Source: an uncultured Clostridia bacterium (lineage in GTDB: Bacteria > Bacillota > Clostridia > Lachnospirales > Lachnospiraceae). From it: DNA of 31,495 nt. The notes under the pieces were generated by a model. It did no database searches. It was not told the origin of the DNA and saw nothing but the letters and a program-made list of their open reading frames with translations. Of this stretch, positions 8,901 to 15,493 are shown in pieces (position 1 is the first letter of the stretch; each line of letters begins with the position of its first letter). A program made the position numbers and the translations under genes. The stretch lies in assembly GCA_937895705.1 (NCBI GenBank), contig CALBKM010000039.1, positions 1-31,495 on the forward strand. Reading direction: 5' to 3'.

Positions 8901-9686
8901 AAACGGGCGGAGCGATATCAAAGAATGATAGAGACCGAAACCGATACGGTGTATGATGAGGGATTGGCGGAAGAACTTTTAAATCGGGAGAATTACCGAT
9001 ATCCGTATCCGCTTTGTAAAGGAAAAACAAAACTGTCCGTATCGGAGCTGAAAAAGGCGGCCTATCAGGACGAGGAACAGGAAGAACTGTTCCCGGAGAT
9101 TTTGCCGGAAAAGACAGTTCCGAGGTTTATGCAGGGAATAAAAGAAGAAGGCGTGTCCGGCAGTGAGCGGGGAACTTTGTACCATCGTATTATGGAGTGT
9201 ATGGATTTTTGCAAGGAATATAAAACCGAGGAAGACGTAAGTTCCGAACTGGAAGAGTTGATTGCAAAGGGACGTATCCGGAAGGATGCAACAGAGCTCG
9301 TGGCACCGCAGAAACTGTTACGGTTTTTCCAAAGTGATCTGGGCGGACGGATGCAGGCCGCGGCACGACAAGGTATGTTAAAGAAGGAGCAGCCGTTTGT
9401 GATCGGAATTCCCTACGATGAGGTTTATCCGGGAGAAGATGCAGAAACGGAAGAACTTGTGATGGTACAGGGAATTATCGACGCATATTTTGAGGAAAAC
9501 GGGGAACTGGTTTTGGTGGATTACAAAACGGATTCCGTGCAGGAAAACGTAAAAGAAGTACTGACAAAACGTTATCGGACGCAGCTTATATATTATGAGC
9601 GGGGCCTTTGCCAGATAACCGGTAAGAAGGTAAAAGAACGTATGATTTACGCCTTTACCAACGGTGAGGCGTTTTCGGTGAAATGA
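5970..9686 (+). CDS. addA: ATP-dependent helicase/nuclease subunit A
   Basis: AddA is the UvrD-like 3'-5' helicase of AddAB with its own C-terminal nuclease. Residues 7-15 form the Q motif (TPEQRQVIE). Walker A is at 25-32 (AAGSGKT). Helicase motif II (MIDECQDSN) is near residue 400, followed by GDVKQSIYKFR (motif III region), and late SIHKSKGLE and ILYVALTRARE motifs (V and VI). The RecB-type nuclease DYK motif is at D1184-K1186. At 1238 residues it has the usual length. GGAAAGGAG precedes the ATG inside the end of addB. With cysK only 39 bases downstream and no terminator between, readthrough into cysK is likely. Confidence 0.97.
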   Translation: MSKLRFTPEQRQVIEARNCTTLVSAAAGSGKTAVLVQRIIEKLTAKDAPQDINRLLVVTFTNAAAAEMRERIGKRLAECLATEEYAGNTHLQKQVLLLRNASIMTIHGFCLSLLREFFYELDLDPGFRIAEEAELTLLRADVMEELLEDRYEKGEEQFLRLTECIGSGKTDDGLVKHIENLYKFAQSAPFPESWLQKATDTLERQKNATILSESEPCVHLLTERVKTILGDCEKIRRKAVEICEEKEGPYMYLEALDADGELLTTLLNKNTYNELREGLSGLSFQALSRKKCETTEEKKDLVKALRKRYKDILEKLRKDYFFTTPEQMAEDMAAMAPLLQGLVELCGEYGARYARKKTERGLVDFNDLEHLAVRLLVEETENGFRPTETAKLLRSRYDEIMIDECQDSNEIQDLLSWSISGEEDGRPNRFMVGDVKQSIYKFRMAKPELFMDKYDKYGEYKEGAEYCKIVLGKNFRSRRAVVEAVNDVFSGLMQKSFGGIEYDDAAKLYLGASYPWDDEATGKGEAYTAELMLTELSEEGEEEEGIDRIAREAMAVGTRIRSLIDSGLPIYDGEETGEDGEKRPKCHPVEYKDITVLFRALSGYAEPFTEVFAELGIPAIVEKQSGYFSAQEVAVVLNALRIIDNPLQDIPLVSVLRSEMVGMTEEELALVRIAAKKEEKEYRKSFYEAAGLFLEASEEERDAEEVVQARRKLLRFTAQLKELQALSVYAGVPEVLERLYKLTSYPDFVRVKPGGERRFENLAMLTEKAKKFEESSYSGIFDFVRYIERLIKYDTDTGEAQIVSGENAVRLMSIHKSKGLEAPVVIVAGLSKKFNRMDVHAGLVLHPEYGVATDFRDEVLRVKAPTLFKKVIAGQLNYEMLSEELRILYVALTRAREKLILSATVKSEEEFFEDLGNNITNGENASYSELYGANTYLDFIKLSLGRCLEKGSITVVCKDRTTVQTEDMVRQKESERVKRAERYQRMIETETDTVYDEGLAEELLNRENYRYPYPLCKGKTKLSVSELKKAAYQDEEQEELFPEILPEKTVPRFMQGIKEEGVSGSERGTLYHRIMECMDFCKEYKTEEDVSSELEELIAKGRIRKDATELVAPQKLLRFFQSDLGGRMQAAARQGMLKKEQPFVIGIPYDEVYPGEDAETEELVMVQGIIDAYFEENGELVLVDYKTDSVQENVKEVLTKRYRTQLIYYERGLCQITGKKVKERMIYAFTNGEAFSVK

Positions 9687-9725
9687 TGTGGGCTTAGGTT
9701 AAGCAGAACGGAAAGGAGTGCAAAG

Positions 9726-10646
9726 ATGTTAGTAAAAGATGCAAGTGAGTTGGTAGGAAATACCCCTATGGTGGAGGTGAGCCGGTTCGCGAAAGAATAT
9801 GATGTGAAGGCACGGTTGCTGGTGAAAGCGGAGTATCTGAATCCGGCAGGAAGTGTAAAGGACCGTGTGGCAAAGGAAATGGTAGAGGAAGCGGAGCGTA
9901 CGGGAAAATTAACGCCGGGTGCCACAATTGTGGAGCCGACTTCCGGAAATACCGGAATCGGTTTGGCGTTTATGGCGGCCCTCAGAGGGTATCACGTCAT
10001 ACTTACCATGCCGGAGACCATGAGTGTGGAACGCAGAAAGCTGCTTGCCGCTTACGGTGCGGAAATTGTGTTGACGCCGGGAGCGGAAGGTATGCAGGGT
10101 GCGGTGAAAAAGGCGGAAGAACTGACAAAGGAGATTCCGGGAAGCTTTTTTGCCGGGCAGTTTGTGAATCCTGCAAACCCGGCTGCGCATTATAAGACAA
10201 CCGGTCCGGAAATTTATGAGGATACGGAAGGAACGGTGGATGTATATGTGGCGACGGCCGGTACGGGAGGCACTTTGACCGGTACGGCAAAGTATTTGAA
10301 GGAACGTATTCCGGAACTTTATGTGGTGGCGGTAGAGCCTCTTTCTTCTCCTCTTTTGTCCGAAGGAAGAGCAGGAGCGCATAAAATTCAGGGAATCGGT
10401 GCCAATTTTGTTCCGAAAGTACTGGATCGGTCTGTGTATAACGAAGTGATTACCGTGTCTGACGAAGAGGCCTTTGCTTATGCGAAAACGTTAATCCGGA
10501 CGGAAGGCCTTTTGGTGGGAATTTCCTCCGGTGCCGCATTGGCAGCGGCGGTGGCAATCGGAAAACGACCGGAATACGAAGGGAAAACCGTTGTTGCGGT
10601 ACTGCCGGACAGCGGAGATCGGTATTTGTCCACAGAGTTGTTTTAA
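9726..10646 (+). CDS. cysK: Cysteine synthase A (O-acetylserine sulfhydrylase)
   Basis: CysK is a PLP enzyme that replaces the acetyl group of O-acetylserine with sulfide to give cysteine. The PLP lysine is K45 in NPAGSVKDR. The substrate loop PTSGNTG is at 71-77, and the phosphate-binding glycine run ATAGTGGTLTG follows near residue 180. At 306 residues it matches the family. A GGAAAGGAG site lies 6-7 bases before the ATG. It follows addA by 39 bases and precedes the GH9 gene by about 30, with no visible terminator. No cysE is adjacent, so the complex partner must be elsewhere. A related beta-synthase (CysM-like) specificity cannot be ruled out by eye. Confidence 0.95.
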   Translation: MLVKDASELVGNTPMVEVSRFAKEYDVKARLLVKAEYLNPAGSVKDRVAKEMVEEAERTGKLTPGATIVEPTSGNTGIGLAFMAALRGYHVILTMPETMSVERRKLLAAYGAEIVLTPGAEGMQGAVKKAEELTKEIPGSFFAGQFVNPANPAAHYKTTGPEIYEDTEGTVDVYVATAGTGGTLTGTAKYLKERIPELYVVAVEPLSSPLLSEGRAGAHKIQGIGANFVPKVLDRSVYNEVITVSDEEAFAYAKTLIRTEGLLVGISSGAALAAAVAIGKRPEYEGKTVVAVLPDSGDRYLSTELF

Positions 10647-10678
10647 AACAGTGATTTTACAAAAGGAGAATGTCTGCC

Positions 10679-13006
10679 ATGAAAAAAACGGGACACGGAA
10701 AACAATACGTAAAAGCTTATAAAGGATTGTCGATTACCGTACTTTTGACTTTCCTGCTTCTTTTACCGGGTTGTAATAAGCAGACGGAGGAGGAAAAAAA
10801 ACCTACAGAGATTCCTACGGTAACACAGGAAGCGGTTGTGACGAAAGAACCGGAACCGACGGAGACAGTGCCTATCGCTACACCGAAGGCAACATCGACT
10901 CCGAGACCGACGGCAACCCCGAAACCGACTGCGGTACCGAAGCCTCTTCCGGAAAATAATATTGTAACAAATGCATCCTTTGATACGGATACAAAGGGAT
11001 GGGGCTTGTATAAAGAAAGCGGCGGATTCGGAACGGTTTCCGCAGAGGAAGGTAAGTTGGCGTTAAACATTACTTCTTTGGGAAAAGTAAACTATGCGGT
11101 GCAGATTTATCCGGAAAACGTAATCGAACTGGAGAAAGATAAGACCTACGGCGTGCGCTATGAAATTTCCTGTACGGTTCCGAGAAGTATCGAAGTGATG
11201 ATTCAACAGAACGGCGGAAGCTACCAGTCGTACACTTGGAAAAAGGTGGAGTTAAAGCCAGAGGTGTCGGTGATAGAGTATACCTTTGATATGACGAGTG
11301 CCACGGATAAGAATACGAAACTGGTATTTAACTGCGGTACACAGGGAAAAGAGTTGCCGGCTCATACAATTTATGTGGACAACGTGGCGGTTTATGAGGT
11401 GAACACGGGTTACGGAAAAGCACCGGAGGAGTATGAACCGGCAATTCGTATTAATCAGGTGGGATACGGCACGGATAGTCTGAAAAAAGCGGTATTTTGT
11501 GACCTTGTGGGAGCAAAGGAGTTTTCTGTTGTAAATGCGGAAACGGGGAAAACGGTTTATACCGGAGAAGTATACGGAGAAAAATACACAAAGACGGCAA
11601 ATGAAATTAACAGTTTCGGAGACTTTTCCGGGATAAAGGAGGCGGGCCGTTACTATATTTCCTGCGGAGATACGAAGTCTTATGAGTTTGAAATAGGTTC
11701 TTCCGTATATGACGATTTGGTTGCGGAGATGGTAAGAATGTTCTATCTGCAGCGATGCGGCTGTAAGGTGGAAGATAAGAACTTCGGTCACGAGGCTTGT
11801 CATACCGGGCAGGCGAAGATTTACGGTACGCAAGAATTCATTGATGTAACCGGTGGCTGGCATGATGCGGGAGACTACGGACGCTATATTGTTCCGGCGG
11901 CAAAATCTGTTGCGGATTTGTTGTATGCATATGAGGCGACGGAGAATCCGGATAACGACAATATCGGCATTCCGGAAAGCGGAAACGGTATCCCGGATTT
12001 GTTGGACGAGGTGCGTTATGAATTGGAATGGATGTTAAAAATGCAGGCGGAAGACGGCGGTGTGTATCATAAGGTGAGCTGTGCAAGCTTTTGCGGGTAC
12101 ATTATGCCGGAGCAAGAGACCGGGCAGCTTATTGTGACACCGGTATCTACTACCGCAACTGCGGATTTCTGTGGGGCAATGGCGTTGGCGTATGAGTTCT
12201 ACTATGATGTGGACAGAACCTTTGCGGAGACCTGTCTTGCGGCAGCCAAGAAGGCATGGGCCTTTTTGGAAGTGAATCCGGAATTGATTTTTGAGAACCC
12301 TGCGGGAATTACCACCGGTTCTTATGAAGATACCAATGATGAGGATGAACGTTATTGGGCAGCGGCACAGATGTACCGGGCAACGAAGGATGCCAAATAT
12401 CTGTCTGCCGTAAACAATATGGCGGCAAAGACAGGACTTGATTGGAACACGGTAGGAGATTACGGAAATATTGCTATTCTGACTATGGACGGCATCGATA
12501 AGGCATCTGCCGTGTATACCAAGGCGTATAAAGCAGTGCTGGACCAGGCGGTTCGTTTTGAACAGAATACTTCAGCAAATACTTACGGAACAGCCAATGT
12601 TTCTTTTTACTGGGGCAGTAATATGACGGTTTCCAACTACGGCGTGATATTAGGGCTTGCATACGAGTTGACGGGAGAGGAGAAGTACCTGAGAGCGGCA
12701 CAGTCCAACCTGAATTATTTGTTAGGAACAAATCCGGTGGGAGTCTGTTTTGTAACCGGCCAGGGAACCGTGTCTCCGAAAAATCCGCATCACAGACCGT
12801 CTATGGCAAGGAATCAGGCGGTGCCGGGTATGCTGGTGGGGGGCGTTAATTCCGGTTTGGAGGACCCGACTGCAAAAGCCCGTTTGAAGGATGCACCGAT
12901 CGGCAAACGCTATTTGGACCATAAGGAGAGTTATTCAACGAATGAGATTACGATTTACTGGAATTCACCGTTTGTATACCTGATTTCTTTGACGGACGGA
13001 AAGTAG
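10679..13006 (+). CDS. Secreted GH9 endoglucanase lipoprotein with N-terminal carbohydrate-binding module
   Basis: Family 9 glycoside hydrolase, expected to cleave beta-1,4-glucan chains outside the cell while tethered to the membrane. From this start (775 residues): signal peptide with lipobox LLPGC (Cys at about 32); Pro/Thr linker built of TPKAT/TPRPTATPKP units; CBM4/9-like beta-sandwich at about 95-245; Ig-like CelD_N domain at about 255-340 (IRINQVGYG); catalytic domain to the end. GGWHDAGDYGRY near 394 supplies the catalytic-base aspartates, HHRPS is near 704, and the proton-donor Glu lies in TNEITIYW near 755. An in-frame ATG at 10670 is only one base from GGAG. The ATG at 10679 has proper spacing, so I chose it. 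The gene ends in a two-way terminator. Confidence 0.93.
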   Translation: MKKTGHGKQYVKAYKGLSITVLLTFLLLLPGCNKQTEEEKKPTEIPTVTQEAVVTKEPEPTETVPIATPKATSTPRPTATPKPTAVPKPLPENNIVTNASFDTDTKGWGLYKESGGFGTVSAEEGKLALNITSLGKVNYAVQIYPENVIELEKDKTYGVRYEISCTVPRSIEVMIQQNGGSYQSYTWKKVELKPEVSVIEYTFDMTSATDKNTKLVFNCGTQGKELPAHTIYVDNVAVYEVNTGYGKAPEEYEPAIRINQVGYGTDSLKKAVFCDLVGAKEFSVVNAETGKTVYTGEVYGEKYTKTANEINSFGDFSGIKEAGRYYISCGDTKSYEFEIGSSVYDDLVAEMVRMFYLQRCGCKVEDKNFGHEACHTGQAKIYGTQEFIDVTGGWHDAGDYGRYIVPAAKSVADLLYAYEATENPDNDNIGIPESGNGIPDLLDEVRYELEWMLKMQAEDGGVYHKVSCASFCGYIMPEQETGQLIVTPVSTTATADFCGAMALAYEFYYDVDRTFAETCLAAAKKAWAFLEVNPELIFENPAGITTGSYEDTNDEDERYWAAAQMYRATKDAKYLSAVNNMAAKTGLDWNTVGDYGNIAILTMDGIDKASAVYTKAYKAVLDQAVRFEQNTSANTYGTANVSFYWGSNMTVSNYGVILGLAYELTGEEKYLRAAQSNLNYLLGTNPVGVCFVTGQGTVSPKNPHHRPSMARNQAVPGMLVGGVNSGLEDPTAKARLKDAPIGKRYLDHKESYSTNEITIYWNSPFVYLISLTDGK

Positions 13007-13059
13007 GGAACACACAGAAGGTGAATCGATAAGAGAATCGGAAGCATTTTTGGCAAAGA

Positions 13060-13114
13060 AAAGTGCTGTTGCAGGCGAGACGTTGAGTCGGGCTGCGACA
13101 GCACTTTGGTTTTT
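13060..13114 (+). terminator. Two-way intrinsic terminator between the GH9 gene and the hemolysin III gene
   Basis: AAAGTGCTGT (13060-13069) pairs perfectly with ACAGCACTTT (13098-13107), with secondary pairing of GCAG/CTGC inside. On the plus strand GGTTTTT follows; on the minus strand the stem is followed by TTCTTTG. It lies between converging genes and can stop both transcripts. Confidence 0.85.
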
Positions 13115-13817
13115 ATGCCAGATAACAGAATACGAATAAATAGTGGCACACGGTTCCGCCGAGGCAGAAGCAGTGGAAGATTTCGTGTAAGCCGAAATTC
13201 GGATGCTTGTTGTCGAAAATCGGAAGTTTTAAAGCGTAGATAACACCGCCGATGGTATATACAATACCGCCGCCCAGAAGTAACGCAAAGGCACCGGACG
13301 GAACGCTGCGAAGAAGCTGCGGAAAAGCTAAGATACAACACCAGCCCATTGCGATATAAATCACTGCGGAGACCCATTTCGGACAGTGGATGAAGAACAG
13401 ACACTGAAAAATACCGATAAAAGCGATGCCCCAAACAAGTGCAAACAAAAGCTTTCCGGCAGTACCTTTTAATGCCAGGAGACAGACCGGAGTATAGGTT
13501 CCTGCAATTAAAACATATATCATCAGGTGGTCCAGTTTCTTCAAATTGGTGTAGCTTCGTATGGTTCTGCCGAAAGTGTGGTACAAGGTACTGGCACCGT
13601 AGAGCAGAAACATTCCTGTAATAAAGGTGATACAGCAAAAAAGGGAAAGACCCGAGGTGCCGGCAGCTCGGTGGATCAACGGGAAGGCTCCCAGAAGAGC
13701 AAATACCACACCGGCAAGGTGCGTGTAAGCGCTGCCCGGCTGTCGCGGAATAATCCGGTGCTTGGATAAATCAATCGTTTGCTGTAAAGTTAAGTTTTTT
13801 GTTGTGGTAAGTTCCAT
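13113..13817 (-). CDS. Hemolysin III / PAQR-type seven-helix membrane protein
   Basis: Integral membrane protein of the HlyIII (YqfA/TrhA) branch of the PAQR superfamily. These proteins bind zinc through conserved His residues and have been linked to membrane energy and fluidity rather than proven haemolysis. The family blocks are all present: ASTLYHTF early, KKLDHLMIYVLIAGTYTP in the middle, and NFGLHEIFH plus a late His-Tyr pair at the end. Seven hydrophobic segments can be counted over 234 residues. A TTG at 13841 and an ATG at 13826 are in frame, but AAAGGA sits eight bases before the ATG at 13817, so I used that. The gene stands alone on the minus strand. Confidence 0.9.
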   Translation of the reverse strand: MELTTTKNLTLQQTIDLSKHRIIPRQPGSAYTHLAGVVFALLGAFPLIHRAAGTSGLSLFCCITFITGMFLLYGASTLYHTFGRTIRSYTNLKKLDHLMIYVLIAGTYTPVCLLALKGTAGKLLFALVWGIAFIGIFQCLFFIHCPKWVSAVIYIAMGWCCILAFPQLLRSVPSGAFALLLGGGIVYTIGGVIYALKLPIFDNKHPNFGLHEIFHCFCLGGTVCHYLFVFCYLA

Positions 13818-13841
13818 AAATCCCATCCTTTCTTTTTGCAA

Positions 13842-14156
13842 AGATATTTTATGTTATAGTATGTACAGAAAAACACTAAAAACACGAGGTATACGTATGT
13901 TACATGATGAATGTGTCACAGTGTGTTATATGAAAAGCTTATCGAGAATATGACATGTGGTTTTTGAAACTACATTACATCTAAGAAGATACTATCACAT
14001 ATATTTTTAAAAAGCAATAGGATGGATGAAAAAAGATTGGGAAATTGGACCTAAACCGGAGCGGGAACATGGAAAGGAAGATAGATAATAAAATAATGGC
14101 TTTTTCAAATTATATATGATACAATAACATTATTCTTATTATATCTCGAGGTTTTT
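13842..14156. other. AT-rich intergenic region, no gene assigned
   Basis: This 315-base gap separates the hemolysin III gene from the DUF3842 gene, which point away from each other. A TATAAC on the minus strand near 13852-13858 could be the -10 of the hemolysin III gene, and TGATACAAT near 14117-14125 could be an extended -10 for DUF3842. Neither has a clear -35. Two short plus-strand ORFs with weak ribosome sites start at 13897 (18 codons) and 14069 (16 codons); I do not consider either supported. Confidence 0.4.
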
Positions 14157-14567
14157 ATGAACATTTTGATTATTGACGGTCAAGGAGGGCAGTTGGGTGC
14201 CCAACTGGTGAAGGAGATTGTAGCACGTTATGAAGGAATACAGATTACTGCGGTAGGAACCAATGCGACGGCAACGGCGACGATGTTAAAGGCAGGAGCA
14301 AAACAAGCGGCTACCGGAGAAAATCCGGTACTGGTGGCTTGTCGGAAGGCGGATGTGATTATCGGTCCCATCGGCATTGTGATTGCGGATTCCATGTTCG
14401 GAGAGATTACACCGAAGATGGCGGTTGCTGTGGGACAGGCGGATGCGACGCGTATTTTGATTCCGATGAACCGATGCGAGAACATAATCGTCGGCGTGGA
14501 AGAGGTTACCGTGACCGCGATGGTAGACAGAGTGTTAAAAAAACTCGATAGATTATTAAAAAGTTAA
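14157..14567 (+). CDS. DUF3842 family protein
   Basis: A 136-residue protein of the DUF3842 family, found mainly in Clostridia. The N-terminus MNILIIDGQGGQLGAQLV has the look of a Rossmann-type nucleotide loop (DGQGG). The middle repeats Ala-rich helices (TATATMLKAGA), then IIGPIGIVIADSMFGEITPK, and an end strand with NIIVGVEEVTV. It is soluble with no signal peptide. GAGG lies five to six bases before the ATG. The next gene encodes an ECF-transporter S component, and I recall this pairing from other Clostridia, so a link to vitamin or cofactor uptake is plausible. The biochemical role is unknown. Confidence 0.85.
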   Translation: MNILIIDGQGGQLGAQLVKEIVARYEGIQITAVGTNATATATMLKAGAKQAATGENPVLVACRKADVIIGPIGIVIADSMFGEITPKMAVAVGQADATRILIPMNRCENIIVGVEEVTVTAMVDRVLKKLDRLLKS

Positions 14568-14579
14568 TATCGGATGATG

Positions 14580-14608
14580 TTGAAAGATAAGAGACGGTAT
14601 GGTATACT
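14580..14608 (+). promoter_or_regulatory. Promoter of the ECF S-component leader
   Basis: TTGAAA (14580-14585) and TATACT (14603-14608) are spaced by 17 bases, a near-consensus sigma-A promoter. It begins only 12 bases after the DUF3842 stop codon. Transcription should start about 14615, more than 200 bases before the S-component ATG. Confidence 0.75.
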
Positions 14609-14611
14609 GAC

Positions 14612-14827
14612 AGTGTTATTCAGAAGGATAGCATGGAGCAGAAGCTCTTACATAACGTTATTTTTTGGAAAATTAAGTAAGAAAAGTAGCAGTGACACTA
14701 GGAAGGTGTTATTCTCCCCGCAGGGAGAGTAGCGCCTTTTTTGTTCTATAGGAAATTGCGCATTTCCTATGGCGCGATAAACGCTCCGTGGAGACCGGCT
14801 TGTGACAGAGAAGAAAAGGAGACAGGG
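14612..14827 (+). promoter_or_regulatory. Structured 5' leader of the S-component gene, riboswitch or attenuator candidate
   Basis: The leader holds in order: hairpin GAGC-AGAA-GCTC (14636-14647); an imperfect helix CTTACATAA/TTAAGTAAG (14647-14655 with 14673-14681) around an A/T-rich loop; a perfect intrinsic terminator at 14705-14742; and an 8-bp perfect hairpin ATAGGAAA/TTTCCTAT (14748-14770). The 9-mer GTGTTATTC occurs both at the start of the transcript (14613-14621) and in the 5' arm of the terminator (14706-14714). Either copy could pair with the terminator's 3' arm. A downstream alternative pairs GGAG (14724) with CTCC (14784) and CGCC (14733) with GGCG (14771). I could not match it to a named riboswitch class. 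Confidence 0.5.
14705..14742 (+). terminator. Intrinsic terminator inside the S-component leader
   Basis: GGTGTTATTCTCCC (14705-14718) pairs at all 14 positions, G-U pairs allowed, with GGGAGAGTAGCGCC (14723-14736) across CGCA, and six T follow. It ends transcripts of DUF3842 and also lies downstream of the promoter at 14580, about 85 bases before the ATG of the next gene, so it can act as a regulated stop. Confidence 0.85.
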
Positions 14828-15361
14828 ATGAGAAAGAATAACAGAATTGTTAAAATGGTATTGGCTGCAATGTTTTTGGCAATCGCATATGTATTGCCGT
14901 TTTTTACGGGACAGATTCCGCAAATCGGTTCCATGCTTTGTCCGATGCATATTCCGGTATTGCTTTGCGGTTTTATTTGCGGATGGCCGTGGGGGCTGGC
15001 GGTGGGTCTGCTTGCTCCGCTGCTTCGCTCTGTGATTTTGGGAATGCCGCCGATTTTTCCGACGGCTGTTTGTATGGCGTTTGAATTGGCAACCTATGGT
15101 GCGATGTCCGGTGTTTTTTATAAACGATTGCCGAAGAAAAAGGGATTTGTATATGTATCCCTTATAGCATCTATGATAGCCGGCCGTCTTGTTTGGGGAC
15201 TTGCGATGATGGTTTGTATGGGAATCAAAGGAGGAAGCTTCGGTGTTGCGGCATTTTTAGCCGGAGCCGTGACCAATGCGATTCCTGGAATTGTGCTTCA
15301 GATTGTTGTGATTCCGATTGTTGTGATGCTGTCGGAACGGGCAATGAAAGCAGAGAAGTAA
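14828..15361 (+). CDS. ECF transporter S component (substrate-binding membrane subunit)
   Basis: S components bind a vitamin or similar micronutrient and pair with a shared EcfT-EcfA-EcfA' module, which is not encoded here. The 177 residues form about six helices, beginning MRKNNRIVKMVLAAMFLAIA. That N-terminal helix with small residues (MAALFxAxx pattern) is the contact to EcfT. The loops GQIPQIGSMLCPMHIPVL and AGAVTNAIPGIVLQ are typical. Its sequence does not match RibU, ThiT, BioY or FolT closely enough for me to name a substrate. AAAAGGAG ends six bases before the ATG, which decides the start; a start further upstream would fall inside the terminator. It has its own promoter and leader. 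Confidence 0.85.
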   Translation: MRKNNRIVKMVLAAMFLAIAYVLPFFTGQIPQIGSMLCPMHIPVLLCGFICGWPWGLAVGLLAPLLRSVILGMPPIFPTAVCMAFELATYGAMSGVFYKRLPKKKGFVYVSLIASMIAGRLVWGLAMMVCMGIKGGSFGVAAFLAGAVTNAIPGIVLQIVVIPIVVMLSERAMKAEK

Positions 15362-15409
15362 ACGATGTAGTGTCTTGAAATCAAAACGGAAAAGGCAGAA
15401 TAAAAGAGA

Positions 15410-15453
15410 AAATGCCACGGCAATGCTTTGTAGAAATTGCCGTGGCATTTTTT
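15410..15453 (+). terminator. Two-way intrinsic terminator, perfect 15-bp stem
   Basis: AAATGCCACGGCAAT (15410-15424) is the exact complement of ATTGCCGTGGCATTT (15436-15450). T runs flank both ends, so it can stop the S-component transcript on the plus strand and the anti-sigma transcript on the minus strand. Confidence 0.92.
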
Positions 15454-15493
15454 GAGGGAGGAGCAGTGAATCAACAGGTTGAAAAGAACCTTC

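Noticed and set aside
13897..13953. An 18-codon ORF in the gap before DUF3842
   Set aside because: Weak ribosome site, no recognisable peptide and no coupling to the next gene.
14723..14788. Tetrahydrofolate riboswitch suggested by GGAGAGTAG and CGCTCC ends
   Set aside because: The conserved middle parts of that class are missing and the first block is fully used by the terminator stem. Kept only as a remark.
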